Part shown: positions 8,101 to 17,600 of the stretch, one piece after another | Layout: the number at the start of each line of letters is the position of its first letter | Position numbering within the stretch: position 1 is the stretch's first letter | Assembly (NCBI GenBank): GCA_937952135.1 | Contig: CALFYL010000100.1 | Span: 1 to 37,868 of the forward strand | DNA length: 37,868 nucleotides | Source: an uncultured Planctomycetia bacterium | GTDB lineage: Bacteria; Planctomycetota; UBA1135; GCA-002686595 | Direction: 5' to 3' | The notes under the pieces: generated by a model | The model's input: the letters and a program-made list of their open reading frames with translations, nothing else | Database searches by the model: none | What the model was told of the DNA's origin: nothing | Made by a program: the position numbers and the translations under genes

Positions 8101-8266
8101 CTAGCAGTCCGTTGAAGAAGTGCTCCGTGTGCGATTCCGACCCGGGCGCGTCGGATCAAGGAGGTCGGACCACAGTTGAATCGCGATTCAACGAGGATCC
8201 GCCGACGCAGAGCCGGCGTGTCCGGGCGCGGAAGCGCGCCGGATGACTTCTTCAACGGGCTGCTAG
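8101..8266. mobile_element. 166-bp near-palindromic MITE-like element
   Basis: The ends are inverted copies: CTAGCAGTCCGTTGAAGAAG at 8101-8120 and CTTCTTCAACGGGCTGCTAG at 8247-8266, with one mismatch over 21 bases. The exact centre of the element (8183/8184) is also the centre of a perfect 18-base palindrome, GTTGAATCGCGATTCAAC (8175-8192). The two 83-base halves keep scattered matches in between, so the unit looks like a full inverted repeat that has partly diverged. There is no coding frame inside. CTAG occurs at both tips and may belong to the ends or to a target duplication. These are features of a non-autonomous miniature transposable element. It lies immediately 3' of tag and upstream of the metalloprotease gene. 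Confidence 0.75.
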
Positions 8267-8427
8267 CCCAGGAGCGAGAACTCGCCGCGCGGGCAGCTCT
8301 CGGGCAGCGCCTGAAAGCCGCGTAGCGAAAATTCTGCGCGGCGCGCCGGTTCAGGTCGGCGCGTCTGGATGTCGATTCCGCCCAAGTTCGAGAGGAACTC
8401 ACGGGTCCATCCATGGAGAGCGTTCGC

Positions 8428-10527
8428 ATGGGCACGCTTCGCGCGGCCGGTTCTTGGTTCGTTGGCCTCGCGTCCGTCGCGCTGGCCGGCTGCAGCGGCG
8501 GAGGCGGCAGCAGCGACGGCTCGCCGCCCGAGTCGCAGCTCACGTCCTTCGCCTTCGTCGGCACGAGCGCGACGAGCTCGGAAGTGGGCGGCGCGGTCAC
8601 GGTGACCGTGCGTCTCACCACCACCGAGAGCGCGCTCCCCGAGGACCTGACGGTCGATGTCGTCGACGCGTTGACCGGCGCCGCCACCGAGAGCGTCGAC
8701 TACAGCGCCTTCGGGACCCAGACGCTCACGTTCGCGGCCGGCGCCGTGAGCGGCGACACGCAGACCGTGCAGCTCACGCCGATCGACGACTCCGACGCGG
8801 AGACCGCCGAGACGGTCGTGCTCACCCTCTCCGCTCCGTCGACCCCGGCTCAGCTCGGCGCGAACTCGAGCTACACGCTCACGATCGCCGACGACGACAG
8901 CGGCGGCCCGGCGAGCTTCGTCGCGAGCGAAGGCTTCAGCGGCGTCGAGAACTCCGTCGCGCACAACTCCTCGCTCGACCTCGGGCCGCTGCCCGTCGGA
9001 CTCGGCCCCAACGCAGGCACGAAGCTGCGCGTGACCAACGCTGGCGGCATGTCCATGCAACTCGGCGCGCCGCGCATCACCGGCACGAACGTCAACGACT
9101 TCGTCGTCGCGCTCGAGACCGCGCCGCTGACCGGCCCCGAGATGATCCTCGAAGGCGCGGAAGACGCCGAAGCGCCGCTCGTGCAGCGCGTCGACGCCGA
9201 AGGCCCGGGCATCGCGCTGCAGCTCGATGTCGCGCGCTTCGCTGCGCTTCCGGACAGCGAGTTCCTGGTCCTGCACGGCTTTCCGGCGCCGGGGCTCGGC
9301 GATGTGACGCTCGCGCTTCAACGCCGGCCGCTCCCGATCGCGGGCGACGCGGTGCTGAAGATCGACGGCGTCGTGCAGCCGGGCGGTCCCGCGGCGCTCC
9401 TCGGCGACCTCGCCATCTGGACCGGCTCGCTGCTCGAACTCGAAGGTTCGCGCGTGTTCCTCGCGCTCTCGTCGAGCAGCGTGCAAGGCTTCATCGAGCT
9501 TCCGCTGAGCGGCGACCGCTACTTGCACATCGTCGGCGAAGCTCCGGCCACGCCGGGCGCCGCGCCCCTCGTGCGCGTCGTTCGCGAGCAGGAGCTCGCG
9601 GCGCTCGGCTTCCAGGGCCCGCCCCTCTGCGGCGGTGCGCTCGACGTCCCCGGCGTCGCGACCGAACACGTGCTCTCCGAGCTTCCGCCGCCGACCGGCG
9701 CGCTCACCGCCGCCGATTGCAAGCTGGCGATCGAAACCGACTACCAGCTCTACCAGAAGTTCAACTCCGCGCCCGCGACGACGCTCTACGTCACGCAACT
9801 GATCGCCGCGATCAGCGAGCAGTACTTCCTCGACGTTCAGGCCACGCTCTCGATCGCGTACTTGGGCGTGTACACGAACGCCGGAGATCCCTGGAGCACG
9901 CAGGACTCGGGCGGAACGGCGAGCCAACTGCTCGACGAGTTCCGCGCGGCCTGGGCCCCGATCAACTGGCCCGTGGTCGCGAACCTCGCGCACTTCATCT
10001 CGGGCGCGAGCCTCGGCGGCGGCGTCGCGTACGTGAACGTGCTCTGCAACCAGACCTACGGCTTCGGCGTCAGCGGCAACGTCAACGGGCTGATCGACTG
10101 GGACACGTGGAGCGGCGCGTCGGGGAGCTTCACCTGGGACTTCGTGGTCGTCGCGCACGAGCTCGGCCACAACTTCGGTTCGGGGCACACGCATTCGTAC
10201 TGCCCGCCGCTCGACGTGTGCTACAGCAACTGCAACGGTTCGACGAGCTGCTCGCAGGGCACGATCATGAGTTACTGCCACACCTGCGGCGGCATGAACG
10301 CGATCGACCTCCAGTTCCACCCGGTGACCGCGAACATCATGCGCACGGCGGTGAACGCGAGCTGTCTCGGACGCTCGGACCTCGCGGGCGGCGATTGGGT
10401 GCAGTACTACGTGCGCTTCAACCCGCTCACGGCCACCGGCAACCGCACGGCGACGATCGAGTTCCCCCACAACGCCGCCAACCAGCCGCAGCCCTTCCGG
10501 GTGCAACTGGTCGGCGTCGCGGAATAG
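8428..10527 (+). CDS. Lipoprotein metzincin metalloprotease with Calx-beta-like and split ASH-like domains
   Basis: The 699-residue protein has a lipoprotein signal (SVALAGC, then a Gly-rich linker). Next comes a Calx-beta-type domain (about 38-156; note the DDSDAETAETVVLTLS segment), a Cys-rich middle and a zinc protease domain. The zinc motif HELGHNFGSGHTH is at 577-589 and the Met-turn IMSYCH has Met614, which together place it in the metzincins, near M12B-like secreted enzymes. Residues about 171-228 (ending GTNVNDFVV) and about 657-698 (RFNPLTATGNRTATIEF) look like the first and second halves of one ASH/choice-of-anchor-D-type immunoglobulin fold, with the protease between them. I prefer the ATG at 8428, which has GGAG 9 bases upstream; the ATG at 8413 adds five residues. 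The substrate is unknown. Confidence 0.85.
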   Translation: MGTLRAAGSWFVGLASVALAGCSGGGGSSDGSPPESQLTSFAFVGTSATSSEVGGAVTVTVRLTTTESALPEDLTVDVVDALTGAATESVDYSAFGTQTLTFAAGAVSGDTQTVQLTPIDDSDAETAETVVLTLSAPSTPAQLGANSSYTLTIADDDSGGPASFVASEGFSGVENSVAHNSSLDLGPLPVGLGPNAGTKLRVTNAGGMSMQLGAPRITGTNVNDFVVALETAPLTGPEMILEGAEDAEAPLVQRVDAEGPGIALQLDVARFAALPDSEFLVLHGFPAPGLGDVTLALQRRPLPIAGDAVLKIDGVVQPGGPAALLGDLAIWTGSLLELEGSRVFLALSSSSVQGFIELPLSGDRYLHIVGEAPATPGAAPLVRVVREQELAALGFQGPPLCGGALDVPGVATEHVLSELPPPTGALTAADCKLAIETDYQLYQKFNSAPATTLYVTQLIAAISEQYFLDVQATLSIAYLGVYTNAGDPWSTQDSGGTASQLLDEFRAAWAPINWPVVANLAHFISGASLGGGVAYVNVLCNQTYGFGVSGNVNGLIDWDTWSGASGSFTWDFVVVAHELGHNFGSGHTHSYCPPLDVCYSNCNGSTSCSQGTIMSYCHTCGGMNAIDLQFHPVTANIMRTAVNASCLGRSDLAGGDWVQYYVRFNPLTATGNRTATIEFPHNAANQPQPFRVQLVGVAE

Positions 10528-10560
10528 CTCCGCAGAGGGAGCGCGGGTGTCGGGCGCGCG

Positions 10561-10752
10561 CTACGGGGCGCGGCTCTTGCGGCGTTTCACGGCGTCGCGA
10601 AGCAGGAACTCGATGTGCGAGTTGAGCGAGCGCAGATCCTGCGCCGCCCAGGCGCGCAGCTCCTCCATCAGCTCCGGCGGGAGCCTCAGAAGGAAGCCCT
10701 TGCGCTCCCTCACGCCGCCTTCGCGCAGCGTGTCGTCCTCGCCGTCCGCCAT
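10561..10752 (-). CDS. Ribbon-helix-helix (Arc-like) DNA-binding protein
   Basis: A 63-residue protein. A short strand (GFLLRLPPEL, about 19-28) leads into two helices (LMEELRAWAAQD and SLNSHIEFLLRDAVKRR), the ribbon-helix-helix plan of Arc/MetJ-type repressors. Such proteins bind DNA as dimers through the paired strands. The start is 3 bases after the stop of the SPFH gene, so the two are almost certainly cotranscribed and perhaps translationally coupled. I see no toxin-like partner gene. An RHH protein next to an SPFH gene most simply suggests autoregulation; the 10-base palindrome at 11722 is a possible operator. The DNA target is an inference. Confidence 0.8.
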   Translation of the reverse strand: MADGEDDTLREGGVRERKGFLLRLPPELMEELRAWAAQDLRSLNSHIEFLLRDAVKRRKSRAP

Positions 10753-10755
10753 GGT

Positions 10756-11646
10756 TCAGTTGTAGAGCGAACCCGTGTTGACGACCGGCTGGGGCGCGGC
10801 CTGGCCGCACAGCACGACCAGCAAGTTGCCCGTCAGAGTGGCCTTGCGCTCGTCGTCGAGCACGACGGTCTGCTTCTGCGACAGCAGTTCGAGCGCCATC
10901 TCCACCATCCCGACCGCGCCTTCGACGATGAGCTTGCGCGCCGCGATGATCGCACCCGCTTGTTGGCGTTGCAGCATCGCAGCCGCGATCTCGGGCGCGT
11001 ACGCGAGGTGCGAGAGCCGCGCTTCGAGCACTTCGATGCCCGCGAGGTTGAGGCGGTGCTGGATCTCGTTGCACAGCTCGTCGGCGACCGCATCCGCGCT
11101 CCCGCGCAGGGTCGTCGCGATCCCATCCGCCTGTCCGTCGTCATAGGGATGGCGGCTGGCGACGAGGCGCACGGCGGACTCCGACTGGATGTTGACGAAG
11201 TTCTCGAACTCCTCCACGTCGAACAGCGCCTGCGCCGTGTCGCGCACCTGCCACACGACCACCGCGCCGATCTCGATCGGGTTGCCGAGCAAGTCGTTCA
11301 CCTTGAGCGTCTTGCCGTTGAGGTTGTGCGCGCGCAGCGAGATCTTCTTCTTGCTCGTGAACGGGTTCGTCCACCAGAAGCCCGGCGTGCGCACGGTGCC
11401 GCGGTAATTGCCGAACAGCACGAGCGCGCGGCCGAGGTTGGGCTCGACGATGAAGTAGCCGGCGAGCTGGATCAGGAACGAGAAGAGGAGCAGCACTCCG
11501 AGGGCGGCGAACGCGCCCTGGTCCGTGTTCGCGGCGTAGACGAAGCTCGCGATGGCGCCGCCGAGGAGCAGGAGGGTCACGAGCAGCATCGCGTAGCCAG
11601 ACAGGGCCTGAAATGCGATTTCTTTGGAAGGGTGGCGTGTCTGCAT
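10756..11646 (-). CDS. SPFH (band 7/prohibitin-like) membrane protein
   Basis: This 296-residue protein has two membrane segments near the N-terminus (about 18-38 and 46-66) followed by an SPFH domain (about 70-240). The typical features are the IVEPNLGRALVLFGNYRGTV opening, PGFWWTNPF, a domain core with VVVWQVRDTAQALFDVE, and the EVLEARLSHLAYAPEIAAAM helix that precedes the coiled part. SPFH proteins form large ring-like assemblies in membranes and often protect or organise partners such as proteases. There is no NfeD-type protein beside it. It heads an operon with the RHH gene at 10561. The ATG at 11646 has no clear Shine-Dalgarno. Confidence 0.9.
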   Translation of the reverse strand: MQTRHPSKEIAFQALSGYAMLLVTLLLLGGAIASFVYAANTDQGAFAALGVLLLFSFLIQLAGYFIVEPNLGRALVLFGNYRGTVRTPGFWWTNPFTSKKKISLRAHNLNGKTLKVNDLLGNPIEIGAVVVWQVRDTAQALFDVEEFENFVNIQSESAVRLVASRHPYDDGQADGIATTLRGSADAVADELCNEIQHRLNLAGIEVLEARLSHLAYAPEIAAAMLQRQQAGAIIAARKLIVEGAVGMVEMALELLSQKQTVVLDDERKATLTGNLLVVLCGQAAPQPVVNTGSLYN

Positions 11647-11721
11647 TGGGGGCTGGGAGGAGTTCCGAGGCCGGAGGGGCCGCCGAGGTCGGGGCGCCGG
11701 GATGCCGGGCCCTATATCGGC

Positions 11722-11731
11722 GTGATATCAC
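11722..11731. promoter_or_regulatory. AT-rich palindrome, candidate operator of the SPFH-RHH operon
   Basis: GTGATATCAC is a perfect 10-base palindrome in an AT-rich patch (about 11710-11742, including CCTATATCG and AATGATACA) within very G+C-rich surroundings. It lies 76 bases upstream of the SPFH start, in the only gap where that operon's promoter can be. A half-site of this length suits a ribbon-helix-helix dimer, and the operon encodes one. I cannot place -35 and -10 boxes with confidence. The rest of the 253-base gap holds G+C-rich inverted repeats (GCCGGCGCCGG types) and no gene. Confidence 0.4.
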
Positions 11732-11899
11732 AATGATACACAGCCGGCGCCGGTGGGTAACTCGAAACTGCGCCCGCGTCGGCGCCGGCCGTGCCTCGGG
11801 GCCTCGATACGGACGCAAAGGCTCTCGGGACGAGCGCTTACGCGCGTCGCCCGCGACGATCCGGGTGGCCGGCGCCGCGCTCGCCGCGCCCGCGCCCGG

Positions 11900-13951
11900 T
11901 CAGGGACAAAACGTCACTTCGAGCCCGTTCGACAGGCTCACCCCGGTCCCGTCCGGGTTGGCGGGGTCCCGCGCGAACCACTGCGCGTAGATCGTGTCCC
12001 CCGCCGCGAGGCCCCGCGAGGCCGCGTAGGCGTGCGTGAACGGGAACTGCAAGTTCCCCGTGCAGGTCGCCGGCGGCAGCTCGCCCCCCGAATTCTGAGC
12101 CGGTGTGCGGTAGGCCGCGCCGACGCAGCGCGTCCCGTTCGCGAACGGGGCGACGCTGGGATCGGGGCCCCAGAACAAGAATCCGAGCTTCTGCTCGACG
12201 AACTGGTCGCCGTGGATGGCGAGGTCGTCGGGGCCGCTGAAGCTCGTCGAGCCGCTCGAGCCGATCGACGGCGTGCAGCCCTGCGAGGTGAGCTTGCCGG
12301 CGCACCACGCCTGCGGCGCCGCGCAGTACAGCGCGTCGTAGGCCAGCGCGCCGATGTCCGCGAGGCTGTTGTCGGGGTCGAGCGGACTCAGCGGATCGCC
12401 GGCGTCGATGCACGGCGACAGCGCTTTGAGATGCAGATCGCGCGCGACCGGAGCGAAGAACAGCGGATCGCTGCTGAGGTTCGCCGTGCCCGGCCAGCCG
12501 CCGGCGACGAGGCAGTAGGTCACGCTGAGCAACCCCGACACGTCGACGATCTCGTCGGGCGCGTTGCTCCACAGGATCGAGTTCGCCAGCGTGGCCGCGC
12601 CGCCCTCGTCGTGCACCGCGCCGCCCGCCGCGCTCGCGAAGTTGTCGACGAGCGTGCAGAAGTCGAGCGAGCTGTCCGCGACGCCGGCGCCGAGTTCCGC
12701 GAGGTTGTCGATCGCGATGCAGCGCTCGAGCGTCGACTCCGCCGCCCCGCCGCCCTCGCCGGTGCCCGCATCCGCGCCGATGCGCGCTTCGTTCCCCTCG
12801 AGCCGGCAACCCGTGAGTTGCGACCCGAAGGCCCCGCCGCCGCGGCCGTCGCGCGCGAGGTTGCCGCGCAGCGTCGAATCCGTGACCACGCAATCCCACA
12901 CGCCGCCGCCGTCGCCGCGCAGATAGTCGACCCCGGCGCCGCCGCCTCCGACGCGGTTCGACTCGACGAGGCAGCCGGTCAGCGTCGAGCGCGCCGCACC
13001 GCCGCCGCGCGCCACGAGGGTCGAGGTCCCGAAGTTGTCGAGCTGGTTCCCGCGCAACGTGCAGTCGACAAGCGTGCAATCGAGCGCGCCGCCGCCTTCG
13101 AGGTTGGCGAGGTTGTCCTCGACCGTGCAGCGCACGAGCGTCGCCGGTCCGATCACGCCGCCGCCTTCGAACAGGTCGCCGCCGACGTCCGCCGCGGTGT
13201 TGCGGCTGAGCGAGCAGTCCTCGAAGGTCAGCGAACATCCGAGCGCGTTCGCGCCGCCGCCGCGCCGGCCGAGGTTGTCGTCGATCTGGCAGTTGCGGTA
13301 CGTGCCGGAACCCGCGACTCCGCCGCCGAAGCTCGTGTAGCGGTTGAAGGTGACGTCGCTGTCCTCGACGAGCGGCGTCGCCACGCAGCTGGCGTAGATC
13401 CCCGCGCCCGCGGTCGTGGAGGGCGCCGCGATGCCATTGAGCGTGATCGAGCTCTCGACGATCCACGGCGAACCGCCGTCGATGGCGATGCCGCCGCCGA
13501 ACTGCGCGACACAGTCGCGGACGATCACGCGCCGCAGTTCGGGGGAGCCGTCTTCGATCCACACGCCGCCGCCGCGGTCGTCCCCGGGAAGCAGCGCCCA
13601 GCCGTTCTGCACCGTGAGATCGCGCAACACGCCGCCCGAGCCCGGCGAGTAGCGCACGACGCGGCTCGTTCCGCCGCCGTCGAGAAAGGTCTGCCCCGCG
13701 CCGTCGCCGGCGATGTGCAGGGTCTTGCCGAGCAAGTCGAGGCTCTCGAAGTACACGCCCGTCGCCACGAGCAGCGTGTCGCCGCTGAGGGTCGTGGGCT
13801 GACTGATCGCGTACTGCACGCTCGTGTAGGGATCGAGCTGCGTCCCCGAACCCGGCGCGGCGCCGGTGGCGTCGACGTACCAGGTCGATTGGGCCGCCGC
13901 ACCGGAGGTGGCGACGACAAGAGCCGCGATAACAAGTCCGGTACGAGCCAT
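11900..13951 (-). CDS. Secreted right-handed beta-helix repeat protein with shared C-terminal module
   Basis: The 683-residue protein begins with a signal peptide (MARTGLVIAALVVATSGAAA) and a segment typical of surface beta-helix proteins (YVDATGAAPGSGTQLDPYTSVQ, here broken by numbering at 26-47). About 480 residues of short repeats follow, with recurring L-x-x-C-x-(I/V)-x-x-N patterns and many evenly spaced Cys, Gly and Asn, as in parallel beta-helices of the polymorphic outer membrane protein kind. Residues 549-683 are the Cys-containing module also found in four other proteins of this window: WCAGKLTSQGC start, EQKLGFLFWG core, RDP and LSNGLE near the end, and terminal FCP. It is likely a surface or secreted protein with a carbohydrate-binding or adhesive role, but no catalytic residues can be assigned. 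Confidence 0.85.
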   Translation of the reverse strand: MARTGLVIAALVVATSGAAAQSTWYVDATGAAPGSGTQLDPYTSVQYAISQPTTLSGDTLLVATGVYFESLDLLGKTLHIAGDGAGQTFLDGGGTSRVVRYSPGSGGVLRDLTVQNGWALLPGDDRGGGVWIEDGSPELRRVIVRDCVAQFGGGIAIDGGSPWIVESSITLNGIAAPSTTAGAGIYASCVATPLVEDSDVTFNRYTSFGGGVAGSGTYRNCQIDDNLGRRGGGANALGCSLTFEDCSLSRNTAADVGGDLFEGGGVIGPATLVRCTVEDNLANLEGGGALDCTLVDCTLRGNQLDNFGTSTLVARGGGAARSTLTGCLVESNRVGGGGAGVDYLRGDGGGVWDCVVTDSTLRGNLARDGRGGGAFGSQLTGCRLEGNEARIGADAGTGEGGGAAESTLERCIAIDNLAELGAGVADSSLDFCTLVDNFASAAGGAVHDEGGAATLANSILWSNAPDEIVDVSGLLSVTYCLVAGGWPGTANLSSDPLFFAPVARDLHLKALSPCIDAGDPLSPLDPDNSLADIGALAYDALYCAAPQAWCAGKLTSQGCTPSIGSSGSTSFSGPDDLAIHGDQFVEQKLGFLFWGPDPSVAPFANGTRCVGAAYRTPAQNSGGELPPATCTGNLQFPFTHAYAASRGLAAGDTIYAQWFARDPANPDGTGVSLSNGLEVTFCP

Positions 13952-14158
13952 GGAGCAAGGTGGCCTGGCCGCAGGCGGCTGTCGCGCCCCCGAGAACGGG
14001 GCGCCCCGGCGCCGCGCGCTCAGGATTCCCTAAAGAATACCCCAGCGTCGCGGGCGATGCCCCCGCGGGGGACCGGCGGAGCGAAGGAGGGTCGATTCGA
14101 GCGGCTGGCGACCCCCACGACGAGGCGCCGAGCCCCTCGCCCCGTAGATTCCGCGTCC

Positions 14159-14641
14159 ATGGAACAGGAGTACCCGAACACCTTGCTCCGCTTCGCCGAC
14201 GGCGCGCCGATCGACCTTCGCCAGCCGCTCGACGCCCCCGCGCGCGCGCAGTTTGCGCACCACGGCCTGGTCGGCGGGTTCGCCGTGCTCTCCGCCTATC
14301 CGGCCCCGACGGAATCGTGCGAGGAGCACGAGAGCGAAGCGCGCGCGCGCCGACTGCGCGCCGTGATCGCGGCCTTCGACGTCGAGCCGATCGACGTGCT
14401 CGCGACCTCCGCCGACGGCCGCCATCGCGAGCCGAGCCTCGCCGCGCCGCTCGAGCGCCGCGACGCGCTCAACATCGCGCGCCTCTTCCACCAGGCCGCG
14501 CAGTTCTGGTTCGACGGCGAGCACATGTGGATCGACTGGAGCGACGGCCGCGCGTCGACGCGCTTGCCCGTCGCTCCCTCGAGCGCGCAGTTCCGCATCC
14601 GCAGCGCGCGCGCCGAAATCGACGAGTCGGGCGCGCACTGA
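14159..14641 (+). CDS. DUF3293-like protein
   Basis: A 160-residue cytoplasmic protein without a signal or membrane segment. Its pattern matches the DUF3293 family: an early hydrophobic strand GGFAVLSAYPAP, a charged helix rich in Glu/Arg (about 55-70), a middle strand with a DGR-x-x-EPS turn, and a closing ALNIARLFHQAAQFWFDGEH segment. The function of that family is not established as far as I know. I chose the ATG at 14159 because the frame upstream is antisense to the beta-helix gene and the family-like sequence starts soon after it. It sits alone between two minus-strand genes for exported proteins. The 207-base gap upstream shows no other gene. Confidence 0.7.
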   Translation: MEQEYPNTLLRFADGAPIDLRQPLDAPARAQFAHHGLVGGFAVLSAYPAPTESCEEHESEARARRLRAVIAAFDVEPIDVLATSADGRHREPSLAAPLERRDALNIARLFHQAAQFWFDGEHMWIDWSDGRASTRLPVAPSSAQFRIRSARAEIDESGAH

Positions 14642-14679
14642 ACTCGGGACGCGCGCGCCGCGAGTCGGGCGCACGCAGA

Positions 14680-17600
14680 TCAGGGGCAGACGACGTACTC
14701 GAGCGCGTTGCTCAGAGTCGTGCTGTTCGGCGGTGCGAAGCCCGGATCGCGGCCCCACCACTGGCAGTGGACGGCCTGTCCGCTGAGCGAGAGGCCCGCC
14801 TGCGGAGCGCCGCCGAGCGCGCCAGCGCGGAAGGCGTTCATGTCGACCGAGTAGAGCCCCGAGCAATCGCTCGCCGGAATCGCGGCGCCGTTCGACGAAC
14901 TCGTCGGCGTGCGGTAGCGCGGCGAGGCGACGCACATGAACCCGCCTTGGAACGGCGCAGCCATGGCGCCCGTGAAGCCGTAGAAGAGCAACCCGGGCTT
15001 CTGGTTGCGCACTTGCGCGGCGGTGACGACGAAGCCGCTCGCGGCGGACGCGCTCGCCTGGCCGCTCGAAGCGATGAAGGGCGTGCAGCCGAGGCTGTTC
15101 ACCTTCGCCGTGCAGTAGCTCGACGCGGCGGTGCAGCAATCTCCGGCGATGCCGAGTTGGATCGCGTAGCCCGACGAGCCCGCGCAGTTGATCGCGCTCA
15201 CGCGGTAGTCGTAAGCGACGCCGCAGGCCGCCGTGGAGTCGAGGTGCACGGTCGCACCCGCGCCGAGCGTCGCGAGCGTCGCGTACACGCCCGAGTTCAG
15301 CGCCGCGCGTTCGACGACGAAGCCCGTCTCGTTCGACGAGTTGTCGACCCAGCTCAAGCGCACTTCGGCGGCGCCGACGGTCGTCGTCACGAGGCCCGAA
15401 GGCTGCACCGGCGCGACCTCGAGGCAGCCGCCCGGCCGGCTCATCGGATCCGCGGGGTCGGTGCCCGCGTCGAGCTCGTCGCGGTCGAACACGCCGTCGA
15501 GGTCGCGGTCGATGCCGATGCGCGTCTGGCTCCCCAGCGGCACGACGGTGTACGTCAGCTCGCTGCCGAGCGCCGCGAGGTTCCACAGGCTGCTCGAAGC
15601 GACCGTCTGCGCCGCGCGGTCCGACTGGAACGCGTTCGACGCCGGAACCCACGCGTAGCCGCGCGCGTGACCGAGCTGGCGGCCCTTCACGACGACGCCG
15701 ACCTTGTTCGCGTTCGCGAAGCCGATCACCTGGTTGATCCAAGTCTGGTCGGCGGGCGTCGCGGGTCCGAGGAGCGTGCGCTGCTTTCCGACGGCCGCAT
15801 GCGCGTCCTTGCTCGCGCCGCCGGGAGGCTCGAGCGCTTGCACGTTGGTCGAGCCCTGCGGCAGATCCGAGCCCGCGAAGGCGAGCATGAACGCCGTGAG
15901 GTCCGCGATCATCTGGTCGCTCGTCACGTCGAAGGCCGGCTCGGCGAGGAAGCGCTCGATCGAATCGACGCTTCCGTCGTGCAGGAAGCCGAAGCCCGCG
16001 GTGTTGACGAGCTGCGTCGTGTTGAAGCCCGTCTTCTCGTGCAGGTTGCGGAGCTGCGGCACCTTCATCGTCACGTTGGTCGTGCCGTCGACCGACACGA
16101 GCATGCGGTGGCGCTCGCCATTCGGACCCGGCGGGAACGGCTGCAGGGTGAAGTTCTGGAAGCGGTAGTCCGCGCCCGCGCCGGTCGGCAGCGTGTGGCA
16201 GGTCACGCACGCGAGCGTGCCGCCGTCGAGCAACGTCGGCGGCCGGTACGCCGCGAGCCCCGCGACGGCATTGCCGTTCGGAAGCGGCTGCCCCGCGGGC
16301 GCGAACAGGCCGGTGGTGAAGTGCCCCGGAAGCGGCAGGCTCGTCGGCAACGAGTTGTCGAAGTTGCGGTGCGGGTTCGGCGGGAACGCGATGGTCGCGA
16401 GGAAGTCCTCGAACTGCTGCATTTCCGCCGGAGAAAGCGTCGCGTCGTCGCCCTGCAACCCCGTGAACGCGCCCGCGAACTCCTCGATGCCGAAGCGATC
16501 GCCGCGCCAGTGGTGCGGCTCGTGCCCGATGATGTCCTGCAGCGTCTGCGTCGTCATCGGCCCCTTCATCGGGTGCCACGGTTGGAAGCCCGTGTTCAGC
16601 CCGGGGATGTTGCCGCCGAGGTTCTGACCCGCCGTGCTCTTCGAGGCGCCCGATGGATCGCCGAGATCCCACGCGAGCCGGTCGAGGCGCGCGTCGACGT
16701 GGCACGAGCCGCACGCGACGTGGCCCAGCCCGGAGTTCTTGTGCGTGTCGTACAGATGCTTGCGACCGAGCTTGATCGCCGCGGGCGACGGATCGTGGAA
16801 CGGAACGCGCGCGACTTCGTACTCGGCGTCGAGGTCGACCACCGAGATCGCGCTCTCGAACTTCGCGAGCACGTACACGCGCCGCCGCGCGTCGTCCACG
16901 ACCACGCCCGTGGGACCCTCGCCGACTTCGATCGTCGGCGCGAGGCCGGCGCGCTGTCCCGCGGCGTCGATCACGACCAGGTTGTTCGAGCCCATGCCCG
17001 TGACGAAGCCGCGCAAGCCGTCCGCGCGCCACGCGAGCCCGCGCGGATCGCCGAGGGACTTGTTGCGCTCGCCTTGCGGCACGGTCGCCGTCGCGTAGCT
17101 CAGGTGCGGATTGAGCTCGAGCACCGTCGGCGTCGCGAGGCTGCCGGGGTTCACGCGCGCGAGCTGCACGCGCAGGAACTTGCCGTCGAGCACGGGCTCG
17201 AAGCGCACTTCGTTCGTCGCGTCGGTGCCGACGACGAAGACTTCGCCGCTCGTGGGATGCACCGCGAGCGCCATGCACAGGTTCATCAAACCCTTGGCGT
17301 AGCTCACTCCGAGCGTCGCAGCGTCGATCGCCGCGACATCGTGGTCCGCGAGGTCCCAACCGACGGGTCGTCCCGACGCCGCGGCGTTCGGCCCGCTGAC
17401 GAAGTCCGACCAATCCGTGCCGTTGTCGTCGAGCCACTCGCCCGCGGCGTTCTTCTTCACGATCAAACTCACCCGCGGCGGCGTCCCGGCCGCAGCATTG
17501 AGCGGCGGGTTGAAGCTCGCGCCGTTGTTCGGCGGAGGGTTCACGCCGCCGTAGGGCCCCGCGGGGTCGCTGACGACGTTGGGCGGAAAGGCGAGCGTGC

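Noticed and set aside
8263..10506. A 747-codon minus-strand frame over the metalloprotease gene
   Set aside because: Antisense shadow: Arg/Val/Glu-rich and without motifs, while the + strand frame has a lipobox, a zinc motif and a Met-turn.
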